Part shown: piece by piece, positions 10,801-22,986 of the stretch
How positions within the stretch are numbered: the stretch's first letter is position 1
Layout: each line of letters starts with the position of its first letter
From: Allium sativum
Lineage: Eukaryota; Streptophyta; Magnoliopsida; Asparagales; Amaryllidaceae
Assembly: GCA_030737875.1 (NCBI GenBank)
Contig: CM060923.1
Coordinates: 176,803,696 to 176,867,695 of the forward strand
Reading direction: 5' to 3'
Length of the DNA stretch: 64,000 bases
The notes under the pieces: model-generated
Databases searched by the model: none
Told to the model about the DNA's origin: nothing
The model's input: only the letters and a program-made list of their open reading frames with translations
Position numbers and translations under genes: made by a program

Positions 10801-13800
10801 GAAAACGAATTTGAATTGAATTGAAATGGATTTAAAATGAATTTATATGAGAAAATTCAATTTTGATTTAAATTTGAAAAGGAAGTTGAAATCGTTTCGA
10901 AAACGAATTTAAAAACGATTTATATAGTACGTTTTAAAAGGAAATCGACGAAGTATATATTATATATATTATATATATATAATATAATGGCCTGAATAGA
11001 ACGCGCCGCGCCGCGGCAGTTCGTGAATTTCGACCATTGACTTCGAACGGGCATTGCGGGAGATCCGACCGTCGGATTCTCCTAAAACTAGAACCGTTGG
11101 GTTCATATCGAAAAGAGTTTTCTAACGAATATTAGAAATTAGAAATCTAACGGTTGGATTAGGAATTATGTCCAAATCAAATTTGGAAAAGGTCGCTGTA
11201 AGTGCAGTTCGATGGCCGTTGATGGAAATCGTCTGTACGGGCCTTGATAAAATTATTAAAAATAGTAATAATTTGTGTAAAATCATAAGAAATGATTTGG
11301 GAAAAATTGGGATGAAAAACTCCATATTTGAAAAGATAAAAATAGATTTATATCGAAATGAACTAGTTTTGAACTAGAACTATAATTCTATTATTTTTTA
11401 AACAAATAAATTGAATTTGAAAATGGTTTTGAAATTAACCAGAATTTCCAATAATTATATTGGAATGGATTTGAATCGAAATTGTCTTCAGAATATTTCG
11501 ATGTTGGATTTCGTGATGATACAGATATTGTTATGGGAATTTGAAAGATATATATATCATTATTTCCAATACGATATTTGTTGGTCGTAGAATTTGATAT
11601 TGAATATAAGCCGGTATATTTTCAATTTAGAGCCTTGTATTTAATATCAAATGTGATTTGGGTTTGTCGTGAATGGTGTCTTTATTAACACTGTTCTTGA
11701 ACCCAGTTGAGAAAAGATTAAATCTTTTTATTTAGATTTAATGAAGTGTGCCAATTAAATAATATTTAATTGGAATTGAGTTGATATTGATTTTTGGGTT
11801 TATCGTGAACAGTGTTTTAAATAACACTTGTTCTTTAACCCGATAATAAATAGAATGTGATTTTGGGTTGTCGTGAACGGTATCTTCAATAACACTGTTC
11901 TTAGATCCAAAGGAGTTAAGAAAATCAGAAACTAACTGGAGATTAGTTAAGTTGAATGATTTCTGGGGTATTGATCCGATGTTGGTTTCGGCCTTCGGGG
12001 CTAATACTTAGGGAATTGCTTACTTGCTAATTTATGGTTAGGGTCTGATTGAAATGTAATGCGATTTTGGGTTTATAGTGAACCGTATTTTAAAATGACA
12101 CTGATTCTTTAACCCAGTTAAAGATTAAAACTAAGTGGAGTTTTAATGAATCTTTAATTAGATTGAAAAGATCGAGAATGGAGTTTCACCAGTTTTGCTC
12201 CAGGCGATAGTTAAATCTTTAATTAGATTGAACGTGAAATGGTAATTGGATTTACCGATAACACCGTGGTGTTAGATATGAAGTATTACCAGTTTTACTT
12301 CATGGGATGAATAGGTTGGGATTGGGAAATTAAAACAAATGATTACTTCGGTAAGGTTCGTTAATCTCGACTATTTGAATCGAAATTCAAAAGAAGATTA
12401 AAGAATAAATTCAAGGAATTTATCTTTGATAAAATTAATGGGAACCTTTCCCTATGAATGTGAAATTTAGAAACTAACTGTCGGTTAGCTAAGCAGGATG
12501 GTTTCCTGGGTATTGATCTGATGTTGGTTTCAGCCTTCGGGGTTAATATTTGGGGAATTGTTCCCTTGCTAATTTACGGTTAGTGACTGCTGAATAGGAA
12601 TGAGGCGTATGTTGTGTTTGTGTAACATTTGTTTATAATATACGCGGGTTGTTCGGAAAGGCCGGGTTTATACCCATTCTGAATAACTGATTCGACGATA
12701 AGTCGAAGATGATGACGGTGGTCGAAGACCGAAAGTCTTCACATCGTTTGGGTGATTACTGATGATCTGGATTGGGCTGTACACCCAAGATGAGGGATTC
12801 AGTTGGTGGTCATCCAGACGTACTTGGAGATCGATGGATATGCGAGGAAAGTGCCTCCGGTTTCGTTCAGACCTAGAACGGACTTGTAAATGGATGGTGT
12901 GTCTAACATTGTATTCCTTTATATTGTATTCGTTGATCTCTACTAAATATATATCTGTTTGGCGGCGGGGAATTTATTCTCTTGCTTAACGCCCTTCTCT
13001 GAGACATACGAGCTCAGAGGTTATATATTGGCAGAAATCAGTGGTACGATATGGATTGATGGTGTGGCATACTGAGATGCAGTGATCCAGACCTTTGTTG
13101 AAAAGCAAAGTTTGGTGGATGATGATCAAAGCGCAGCTTTGATATAGCATGGCTTTGTGTATAGCATTATTCGTGAGCCTCACACCTCGGTATGGTGGTA
13201 AACTGATGGTTCGATCAGTATGCTTTTTAGTGGATGGGCACCTTAGTGGTGTCGTGGATTCGGTCGACCGAGATGAGCTAAGTGCTCAGGGATAGATAGA
13301 GTAAGCGGTGTTCTCTCTTGCTGGGATGTAAGCCGCGGTGATACTCAGGTCCCAAAAGTGCGGATGTGCAGATGGTGTTTTCTCTTGCTGGGACGTAAGC
13401 CGTGGGGAATTGCACTACGCGATCGATCTTTTGAATCAGGAGTCACCATGATGGAAATCCAATTTCCAATACATGTATTTCGGTTTTATTTGCAGAGCCT
13501 AGTATGGCGACATAGTGGGATGGGGCGCTTATGCCGTCTATGATTGATACTTATGATTTGAAGATGTTATATACAATATGCACTTATAATAGTATCAAAT
13601 GATTTGTTTTAAACGTATCAAGCATTCTTGGCTAGCATTGTGTGATAGGACCTGGGTCTTATAATAGCTTCATTTTTTTTCAAAAAGCATTGCGCTTTTT
13701 TGTTATATGCACTGGTATTCTTTGGAGGAAACCCGTTCCGTGTTATACGGCGTGGTCCCTTGATTTACCTTACTTTGAAAATAAAGATTAATAACTGTTT

Positions 13801-14221
13801 TAGTTCTCACACCAGTCCCATGACTGACTTGGAGTTTATTGTTTTAACCTAAACTCTGGGTGCCCTTATTTTCGACATGGGCAGCTAGTAGTTTTGGTTT
13901 TGCAGATTTATATTCACAGGATCCTGGTTTACAGCTGGAACAATACTCGGAAAGTTTTGTATCCGTGTATTACTTCTAGTTGTGTATTGTATTATTTACC
14001 GCTGCGATGTATTTAAATGTAATTTAAATCTCTGATATTTCTGTGTAATATTCATTTATACTCTGTATATTCTTGTATTCTGATGGAATTGTTGTAATAA
14101 CAATGAAATGTTCTTCCATCTGTGTTCTATTTTTTCGTGTTCTCAAAACAATCAGGCGTTTCGAAAGGTCTAGATCGGTTTAGCGACTGATTAGGATCGA
14201 GAGAAATTCCCGGTCATCACA
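7891..14221 (+). repeat. Element B 3' LTR (about 6.3 kb)
   Basis: Begins TGTAATAACCC and ends CGGTCATCACA. It parallels 512-6843 throughout, with scattered substitutions, different AT-repeat copy numbers, and loss of about 35 bp near 13636 (present in LTR1 at about 6227-6261). Confidence 0.93.
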
Positions 14222-14226
14222 GTATT
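14222..14226. repeat. Target-site duplication of element B, right copy (GTATT)
   Basis: Identical to 507-511; after it the RT reading of element A resumes (TTTGTCCCGAAGTCAGA). Confidence 0.95.
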
Positions 14227-16815
14227 TGTCCCGAAGTCAGACGGTACTCTCAGACTATGTGTAGATTATCGTGACTTGAATAAGCAGACATTGAAGAATA
14301 AATATCCATTGCCGCGGATTGATGATTTGTTGGATCGATTGAATGGAGCACAAGTGTTTTCACGAATGGACCTAGCTACAGGTTTCCATCAGCTTCGTAT
14401 TGCCGAAGAGTGTGTTCTATTGACAGCATTCAGAGGTCCAGACTTATTCTACGAGTGGTTAGTAATGCCATTCGGCTTATGTAACGCTCCAGCTTATTTC
14501 ATCGATCTAATGAACCAGGTATTCAGAGAAGTGTTGAATAAATTCGTTCTGGTTATCATTGACGACATATTGATCTTCTCTAAGTCAGAAAGCGAACATG
14601 AAAAATATTTGGAACAAGTGTTAGAAATTCTCAGAAAGAATGTTTTGAAAGCGAAGTTTTCCAAATGTATATTCTGGCAAGAAGAAGTCAATTTTCTTGG
14701 CCACGTCGTGTCAAAATAAGGAATCTCAGTGGATCCCTGTAAAATCACTGCTATTCAGAATTGGAAACAGCCTCGTACACCCACAGAAGTTAGAAGTTTT
14801 CTCAGGTTGTCCAGTTACTATCGGAAATTCATTAAGGATTTCGCGAAGACATCTAGTTCCTTAACGAAACTGACTAAGAAACATTCGAGATTCAATTGGA
14901 CTCCCGAATGCGAAGCAGCTTTCCAGAAGCTGAAAACAAAACTGACAACTGCTCCAGTGTTAACAATAATAGATGGCAATGAGGACTTGAAAGTCTGGAC
15001 TGACGCATCTAGAGAAGTCCTTTGTGCAGTGTTAATGCAAATATGTCAAGTGGTTGCTTATGCAAGCCGTCAGCTGAAACCACATGAGAAAAATTACGTT
15101 ACACATGATCTTGAGTTGTTAGCCATCGTCTTTGCTTTAAAAATCTGGAGGCACTACCTTTTGGGTGAGAAATTCGAACTGTATACAGACCATCAGTCAT
15201 TGAAGTATTTGTTTACTCAGAAAGACCTGAATCTGAGGCAGCAGCGTTGGCTAGAATTTCTTGCAGCGTACTATTTTGAGATTTTGTACACTCCAGGGAA
15301 AGCCAATGTTGTGGCTGATGCGCTGAGTAGAAAGAATGTAATAATCGCCAGTTTTATTATTACGACTTCATTGATTGATAAAATATCTGCTCTTCAGAAG
15401 GATGATCACTTCGTCCAAAGAATCAGGGAAAGAATTCAGAAAGGTGAACCCTTGAGTTTTCAGATTGATAACGAGGGAATTCTGAGGTTGAAAGGCCGAA
15501 TATGTGTGCCAAACATTGCTGAACTTCGAAGAAAGTATTGGATGAATGTCACAAAGCCAAGCTTAGTATCCATCCAGGAGTGAGCAAGATGTATAATGAT
15601 ATCAAACGCACTTTCTGGTGGAGATCTATGAAACGAGACATCTCCTTATATGTTAGTCGGTGTTCCACCTGTCAGCAAGTCAAAAGTGATCAGCAGAAGC
15701 TCGCTGGATTGTTGCAACAGTTGGAAATTCCAGGTGGAAAGTAGGAACAGATTTCTGTGGATTTCATAGATGGCTTGCCCAGAACCAGGAAATGAAATGA
15801 CAGCATTTGGGTGATCGTAGATCGTTTCACGAAGACCGCCCATTTCATACCTGTCAGATCGAATAGAACTGCTCAGAGTCTGGCGCAGATATATTTCAAG
15901 GAAATTGTTAGACTGCACGGAGTTCCCATGAGCATCGTTAGTGATCGAGACCCGATTTTTGCTAGTAAATTCTGGGAAGCATTCCAAGCAGAATTGGGAA
16001 CGAAACTGAACCTGAGCACCGCTTATCATCCTCAGACAGAAGGTCAGACTGTGAGGGTGAATCGTATTCTTGAAGATCTATCGTGGGCTTGTATTATTGA
16101 TTTTGGCGGATCATGGGAAGACCATTTGCATTTGGACGAATTCTCATATAACAACGGCTACCAAGCGAGCCTGAAAATGTCACCATTCGAAGTATTGTAT
16201 GGTAGACCGTGCCGATCCCCTGCTTGTTGGGTGGAACCTGGTAATAGACTCGTATTGGGGCCAGATATGATTCGCGATGCTGCAGATAAAGTCGACTTTG
16301 TTAAGAAACGATTACTCGCAGCTCGGAGCCGACAAAAGAGCTATGCAGATAAAAGAAGGAGAGATGTATCATTTGCTGTTGGCGACTATGTTTATCTAAA
16401 AGTATCTCCGATGAGAGGAGTAATCCGGTTCGGTAAAACAGGGAAATTAGCACCCAAATTCATTGGTTCGTTTCCTATTCTAGAACGGATTGGAACTCTT
16501 GCGTATAGGGTTCAATTACCAGACTGGTTGCCTGGAGTACATGATGTGTTTCACGTATCTCAACTTAGAAAGCATGTGCATGATCCAAATTTAGTCGTGG
16601 AAGAAGCCGCGCAAAGGGATTTGGAAATTACTCCAGAATTGGCTGTGAGAAGAGAGCCGATCAAGATTATTGGCAAAGAAACAAAAGAGCTAAGGAACAA
16701 GAAGGTTCACTTAGTGAAAGTGCAATGGAGTGGAGATCCACGAGACTGTACTTGGGAAACTGAGGAAAGCATTAAACAAGCCTATCCTAAGTGCAGGGTG
16801 GATGTCTCTGAGTGA
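14222..16815 (+). pseudogene. Element A pol, 3' piece (RT, RNase H, integrase, chromodomain), broken
   Basis: RT motifs are present ([29 protein letters not shown], and IIDD at the catalytic YVDD position). RNase H follows (WTDAS, HDLEL, TDHQSL, VADALSR), then the integrase HHCC finger ([16 protein letters not shown]), the catalytic core, a GPF-like module and a chromodomain-like tail ending at TGA 16813-16815. Damage: stop TAA at 14717, a 1-bp loss near 15530 that shifts frame, stop TAG at 15742, stop TGA near 15793, and the third integrase acidic residue changed to valine (GTG at 16051; the second Asp is at 15943, giving the expected 35-residue spacing). So even this domain alone would be inactive. 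Confidence 0.95.
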
Positions 16816-18044
16816 CTCAGGTGCAAGGTACATTTACCGTATTTTGCAATTTCCATTAAGTTCTCTATTTGGTTGTTGTTTTCTTTTCATGGATGTAAAA
16901 TTTTAACCATGTAGCCTAAATGGTTTTACAAGAGTATATGAATTAATTAGTATATCTTTGAAAAGTTAAAAATAAATTGATTGATGTTTGTGTTGTGTGA
17001 TTATAGATTAGATTAAATTATTAGAATAACAATTAGTTTAATCAATAAGAAGATGAATGGTAGAATTTATTCGGTTAAATCACACATTGAACTGATTAGA
17101 GAATAAATAGAAATATATACATGTGAATTATATATGTTTGAACAGGTAAATGGATTAGCTGTTGAGTAAAGATTTTATTTGCGTGCCCAACAAATAGATA
17201 AACCTTAATGAGTTGGATGCGCAATTTTATTATTATATCAATTCCTGTGAGTGCCATTGGATGCGGAGTGCTGGTTATTCTGTGTGTAAATAATTAATGT
17301 CGCCATAGGATAGTAACAATTAATTTTGAACTACACTGCATGGCATACTTCTTGAAGAGGGCATACTTCTTGAAGATAGCATACTTCATCATATACCACA
17401 TAAGCATTTGGAGCTTGTGTGACGAGGTGGAAGATTTTCCATACGAGCAAGAGGCTTGTATGGCGAGGATTATATATTACAGGTTAAATTGATGACAAAT
17501 ATGGACTATATATTACAGGTTGAACTGATGACTGATATAGACCATATAAAATTGTAACGATAAATTGCCAGATTAATAAAAACCCCACACGGGTTTGGAG
17601 TTGACAATAATCACGTCTCTCTAGTTATTAGATACGACACATGGATTATTTATTTCCTACATGGGACGAGGTGACGAGAATTTATTCTCTAGAGTAACTA
17701 AAAATGCACACTCCCTCAGGCTTAGACAGGGTGACGAGAATTTATTTTCTGGAGTTATTATCTATACACGCTCCCCTGTAAACACCAGAATATATCACTA
17801 TAAATATGTGTATTCTTTATAGGATTTATTGGGTACCTAATACGACCCAATAAATTTCCAAACCCCTCCCCGTACAAAGGAGGTTATGGCGAAATTTTTC
17901 GAAAATTTAGGGTGTTAGCCAAATTTTTGAAGAATTTGAAAATTCTTAGAAAATGAAAAGTTGAAGAATTGAAGCCGGATTGAAAGTAGAATTGGATAAT
18001 CAAGCCACTTTCGACTTTACTCCTTTTCAGGGACGAAAAGTTTT
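16816..18044 (+). other. Element A 3' untranslated internal region
   Basis: About 1.2 kb without coding signal between the pol stop and the polypurine tract; the same interval in C is only about 0.2 kb. Contains TGCATGGCATACTTCTTGAAG-type short repeats (17338-17400), two similar TATATTACAGGTT blocks (17488-17525), two GGTGACGAGAATTTATT blocks (17667, 17729), and a partial copy of the shared cassette (CCCAACAAATAGATAAACC near 17187; GGAGGTTATGGCGAAATTTTTC near 17879). Confidence 0.7.
18023..18040 (+). other. PPT-proximal hairpin (element A), closing pair lost
   Basis: CTTTTC A GGGA C GAAAAG: a 6-bp stem remains; the G-C closing pair seen in C is an A/C mismatch here. It lies 4 nt before the polypurine tract. 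Confidence 0.65.
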
Positions 18045-18057
18045 AAGTGGGGGAGAT
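18045..18057 (+). other. Polypurine tract (element A)
   Basis: AAGTGGGGGAGAT directly before the TG of the 3' LTR. Confidence 0.92.
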
Positions 18058-19717
18058 TGTAACAACCCGGAAAATCTGAACCAGTTTAAAAATTTTAAAT
18101 TGGCTAAAATAGTGGATTTTAAATATTTAAAATAAATATAAGTAATAACAATGAAAAGTATGTTTGAATCGATGTTTGAAAATTAATATAATTAATTTTA
18201 ATTATAAACATGGCCTGAAATGGCGTTGTAGTTTCAAATTTTGAATTCAAACTTTAACTGACTGTACCGGATGCAAAATAAAATGGATTTTAGTGAAACC
18301 AAAAATATTTAAATCTGTTAGTGAATATCTTTCTAACGAATCTGAAAAATCGAAGTTTCATAGCGGAAATCAAAAGTTATGGCCAAATGAATTTTCAAAA
18401 AGGTCGCTATAGAGAATATATAGCCCTTGAAAATAGACATTATGCATACGGCCTCGGAATTCGACGAAACAACTTTTGTTGGATCCGGGATGCCAAATTA
18501 TTGCTAGGTTAAAAATTTCATAATTTTTGAAGTTAGTATGTGAGCGTGGCAAAAGAAAATGTGTTTTGGTCAATTATAGTTAAATTGGATCGACCAAAAA
18601 ATGGCCATTTTTCAAACGGTCTCAGAATTCGACGAAACTAGTTTTGTTGGGACTGTATCGTCAAAACATAGCTAGATTTATTTTTCGGGAATTTTTAGAA
18701 TCAGTATGTGGCCCCGGCAAATTGAAATGTACATTCAAAACGAATATTGAATGTTTTATATTTTAATTTGAAGAAAAAACTGGCTGAAACAGTCGAACGG
18801 GCCTATGAAACATATCCCATTGTGTTCAGAATGGGGGTATTTAGCTAGGGGCGACAGTCGTTGGGTTTGAATTGGGATCCGTATGGAGAAACACTATTTT
18901 AAAATTTAATAAAACCACCAACCAATCAAATTTCTCCTTCATAATTTAAAAAAAAAAAAAAAAACCCCCTAACCCTCGCAATCGACGGAAGCCGTACTCC
19001 CTCCTTCCCGACCAAATTGCCGCCGCCGCAGCCACTTCCAGCCTCCGCCACCACCCAAAATCGAATGCCCTCCTCCTCCCCTTCACATCCATACCCGTTT
19101 CGCCACCTACCATCGCCCCAACATCGAGAACCGTGCCTCCAAGCTCCGCCGCTTGGAACCTTCGCCGACGATGCCAGAAGCCACCGGAGTGGGCCGCCCC
19201 TACCTCGATCCGTGCGCCCCTCCAAGCTCTCCACGGTGGTATCCTCCGACCGTCACCCCGTTGCGCGGATTACAAGAAAAATCTAAACCTAGTTTAGAAA
19301 ATCAAAACGAGGTAACAACTGTTGTTTATTTTGAACTGTTTTTACACTTTTAAGTGTTGCAAACTTGTAAAAATTGTATCTTTTTCATGTGTAATCGAAA
19401 TTCAGTGAAACAAGAGACGCCGGGACCGTGAGGACGTCTTCTACATTTTAGAAGAGACCGCATATTTTTCTGAGCCTTCTGCAATTTTTGGTGTAGTGGA
19501 ACCCAATGTGAGATTTCTGTGTTATAAACGATATGAAAACGACGATGTATAAATTATATAGCCGATATATGAGTTATATAAGCATTGTACACCTCATGTA
19601 TAAGCGTTGTATATGTTGTATGTTCGATGTATAAGTTATATATGCATTGTAAAAATTATATATGCAATAAAATGACATTGAAATAATTAAAGTGAATTGA
19701 AAAATATTTATATACGA

Positions 19718-19744
19718 ATATATATATATATATATATATATATA
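19718..19744. repeat. (TA)n microsatellite
   Basis: Uninterrupted TA run directly upstream of the conserved CGTCCA hairpin; the C LTR has a similar TA run at the same relative place. Confidence 0.9.
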
Positions 19745-20175
19745 CTCCCCTCGTCCACAGACCATGGACGATATTTATTGGTTGTGATATTGGTTGGATT
19801 ATTTGGTTGATGTGAAATTTGGTGAATAATGCGAATGGTTGATAGAATTGTTTGTGGTTGAGAATGATTGATTGTGGTTGAAAAATACCCATTTGTGGTT
19901 GAAAACAAAATTAGAATAGGTTGTGGAAATGAAATAAAAACATGCTCGCCTGATTGCGAATTAGATGCATGAATCCCCATTGTCAAAAACCGCAAGGTTT
20001 TAAGGTAGAGCGAGGAGCCGTACATCGATACGGTCCCGGTTTTAACTACCCTGCCGTTATGCTGTCGAAATTTTCTGAAATATTTCTGTGTTTTATTTGT
20101 TTTTATATGCTGAAAACTAAATTCATGTGTTAAATAGAAATTCATGTGTTGAGTGACATTCATGTGTTGAATAAA

Positions 20176-20345
20176 TTGTTTTATAATAAAAAATCACATT
20201 TTTATCACCTCTTTGAAATATATAAAATAATCGTGTTTTGAAATAAATTGTTTTATAATAAAAAAAATCACATTTTTATCACCTCTTTGAAATATATAAA
20301 ATAATCGTATTTTGAAATGAATTGTTTTACAATAAAAATCACATT
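20176..20345 (+). repeat. Tandem repeat of about 71-74 bp (A LTR)
   Basis: TTGTTTTATAATAAAA...AATCACATTTTTATCACC recurs at about 20177, 20248 and 20322. It corresponds to the AATAAAAATCACATTTTTATC part of the 128-bp array in element C. Confidence 0.75.
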
Positions 20346-20556
20346 TTTATTATATACACGAATTGTTAAAAATAGTGATGTGTTGAAATAATTATCTGCT
20401 GGATAAAAATACCATTTTTACCAAAGGTGTGAAATGAATATGGTTTTGAAATCAAAGAATGGATTATATTTATATATATATATAGAAATATAATTAAAAT
20501 AAATCAAATAACAGAGCTGCAGTTCGTATTTTGAAACCGTGATTTCAAATGATTAT

Positions 20557-20960
20557 TGCGGGAGATCCGACCATCGGATTTTCCCGAAACCACAACCGTT
20601 GGGTTCGCCTTGGAACCATCTTTCCAACGGCACCAACTTTGTAAAGATCCAACGGTTGGATTGTCTGGAATGTTTAAATCAAATCTGAAGAAAAGCAGCG
20701 CCAGAATCAATTATAATTATATATATATATAATTAAAATAAATTGAATAACGACGCTGCAGTTCGAAATTTGAAATCAAAACTTCAAACGATTGTACCGG
20801 GAGATCCGACCATCGAATTTTCCAAAAACTGAAACCGTTGGATTCGTTTTGAAAAGATCTTTCTAATGATATAAAATTGGTGAAGATCCAGCAGTTAGAT
20901 TTTCAGATATGTATAAATCAAATCTGAAGAAAAACTACGCCACGGCCGCGTTATGGCCTG
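20557..20960 (+). repeat. Duplicated palindrome module in the A LTR
   Basis: Two diverged direct copies (about 20557-20700 and 20790-20960), each starting GGGAGATCCGACCATCG and containing AACCGTTGG and a GATCCA-GCG/AACGGTT box. Copy 1 holds inverted repeats ATCCGA/TCGGAT (20565-20579) and ATCCAAC/GTTGGAT (20647-20661). The same pair is in C (52843-53000 and 53090-53240); B has one copy (about 3660-3760). Confidence 0.7.
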
Positions 20961-22013
20961 AAGCGTTGCTTTGAATGAATTGGCTATTTTTAAATAAATA
21001 AAAATAGCATTAAATCGTGATAAATTATTATAAACGATATGGGATGGAAATAAACTGAATTTGATCGGTTTATGTGATATTTGATGGTTGAATGTGTTTG
21101 GCGTGAAAATTACGTTAAAGAAAAAAAATTAGTGATATCGAATAATTTAACCATTGAAATGAATTGATTTGAAATTCTAAATATACATGAATTATTTGAA
21201 AAGGCTGAGTTAACTCTCATTTCAAATAATTGATCGACGAGTGAAAGTTGAAGATATGAAGACGGTGCAAGACCGATGATCTGCACGTTGAATGGAGGGG
21301 TGCTACTGATGCTCATGATGGGAGTAGCTACCTTGAAGGGGTTGAAGTAGTAGCCATACGGTCGTACGTGTTATTTGTACGGATATGCGAGGTATTGAGT
21401 GCCCCGGTTTCGTTCAGACTCAGAATGGACTTGTAGATGGACTGTCTGTCTGACATTGGATTTCATTCTGTGTGATTGATATACGTCAGTCGCATGGCGT
21501 GAATTGCCTGTGTGGCATGCTGAGATGCAATGATCAAAGCTTTTGTTGAAAAGCAGAGCTTTGTGGTTGATGATCAAAGCACCGCCTGTGTGGCATAGCT
21601 TTGTGTATAACGTGAATTCGCGAGCCTCACACCCCGCTATGGGCCAGAAACGGGATATGACTTAAGGGAGGACATGCGTTTCCTTCTAGCTAGGGTGGTG
21701 TCAGTGACCTACCAGCCCTGACATTTATATTAATTTCATCTGTGTGGTTGTTGCTGTTGCGAGGCGCCTCGGATATATCGGTGACTATGTGGAGCCGATG
21801 GAGTCATAGGACTCATTACACCCCAAAGGGCAGGGAAACGCAGTGTTAAGGCATTTTAATCCACATCGGTGGACCGACCCTGATGATCCAAGGGTCACTC
21901 GAGCTCTGATCCTGAGACACGGGCTAGAGCGTCTCGAAGCGGTGGGGACGATCCCTTGCCTTGGTTCATGACGGAAATCCAATTTCCAAGTACGACATCG
22001 TGCGGTTTTGATT

Positions 22014-22032
22014 TTGTGTGTGTGTGTGTGTG

Positions 22033-22066
<34 letters not shown>
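22014..22066. repeat. (TG)n(TA)n microsatellite
   Basis: A TG run followed by a TA run, in the place where the C LTR has only TTGATTGTATACCTACATATGG (split across 54297-54319); an expansion private to this LTR. Confidence 0.9.
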
Positions 22067-22070
<4 letters not shown>

Positions 22071-22797
22071 GACATGATATATGGTACCCATGCCGTCTAT
22101 GATTGATAGTTATGATTCAAATTGTTTTTGAAACATATAAACACTGGCTATAATATCAAATGATTTGTTTTGCTCGTATCAAGCATATTTTGGCCATTAT
22201 AAGCTAAAACTCTATCCTCCGGCTTGTGTTGCATTGTGTGATGGGACCTGAGTCTTATAATGGCTCCATTTTTATGAAAAGCATTGCGATGTTTAAAAGA
22301 ATTACTTGTTTTAAAGCACTGGCAATCCAATGGAGTAAACCCGTTCCGCGAAAGTGGCGTGGTCCCATGATTGGCCATATTATAAAATGTGTTAAGTAGA
22401 TTTCTCAGACCAGTCCCATGACTGACTCGTAGTTTGTTTCACTTGCGAATTCGGGTGCCCCTATTTCTACACGGGAAACTTTGTATTCAGTTTTTAGCAG
22501 GCGCTTTCTGGATAGCTAGAGATGAAGATGGATTCTATCATTTATCTCTTTTTATGCTGTTCAGCTCTTATTGTAAATTTATGTTTGTTTTCCACTGTAG
22601 ACATTCATGTATAGCTGAACTGTATTTGTACTAATTATGATCCTGTATGTTGTGTAACTCTGATGTTTATTATATCCAGTATATTCTGTTGTGCATTATC
22701 TGGTGTATTTATTTATTTCTGTGTTGCTATTATCTGTTTATGTGTTATATTCCAAAGATTACCCTTGCCTTCGTGTTACGGGGTTTGGGTCATCACA

Positions 22798-22986
22798 GGA
22801 ATACACCTGGTTCAACAAGAACATCTTGCAACCCGGCCCACACATGACCGACCACTCATTTCGCTTGAGTGTATCGAATGTATATCACCAACGGTTGGGA
22901 TCAGCAACCGTTTCCCGAAAAGGGACAACATCGATAGATTAAAGAAGTAAAAGGAATTTCTCTAGATAGGTGATTATACACCCTAA
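22798..22986. other. Unassigned spacer between A and LTR D
   Basis: No coding signal and no recognisable repeat end. Includes a short CAACGGTTGGGATCAGCAACCG inverted-repeat-like stretch near 22889. Could be flank of either element. Confidence 0.4.

Larger units (their letters stand above)
512..14221 (+). mobile_element. Element B: non-autonomous LTR retrotransposon with giant LTRs
   Basis: It consists of two directly repeated LTRs of 6332 and 6331 bp around an internal region of only 1047 bp. It has TG...CA ends, a tRNA-Met PBS 2 nt inside the 5' LTR, a polypurine tract against the 3' LTR and a perfect GTATT duplication, so it is a complete single insertion into the RT gene of element A. No gag, protease, RT or integrase homology is visible in the internal region. 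LTRs make up about 92% of the element, unlike LARDs (several kb of internal DNA) or TRIMs (short LTRs). It presumably depends on Tekay relatives for proteins. The two LTRs differ at scattered sites and one indel of about 35 bp, so this insertion is older than C. Confidence 0.93.
1..22797 (+). mobile_element. Element A: decayed Ty3/gypsy Tekay-type chromovirus, 5' end outside window
   Basis: The visible part starts inside the protease region and runs through RT, RNase H, integrase and chromodomain to a 3' UTR, polypurine tract (18045-18057) and 3' LTR (18058-22797). The coding region is split at 511/14222 by element B. Removing B and one GTATT copy rejoins the RT reading. The element cannot move by itself: it has frameshifts, stops and a lost integrase catalytic residue. 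Clade assignment rests on the C-terminal GPF module followed by a chromodomain-like tail, the tRNA-Met type PBS of its relatives and the long LTR; this is family knowledge, not a phylogeny. Confidence 0.9.
18058..22797 (+). repeat. Element A 3' LTR (about 4.7 kb)
   Basis: Begins TGTAACAACCC after the polypurine tract and ends GGGTCATCACA; flanking DNA starts GGAAT, the expected duplication whose partner is outside the window. Shares landmarks with the C LTR: CT/GC-rich leader (about 18960-19270), the CGTCCACAGACCATGGACG hairpin (19752-19770), a TCAAAAACCGC/GGAGCCGTAC block (about 19980-20060), duplicated ATCCGACC palindrome modules (20557-20960), and the 3' third with CAAAGC/GCTTTG and GGCGACAT boxes. 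Confidence 0.9.
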
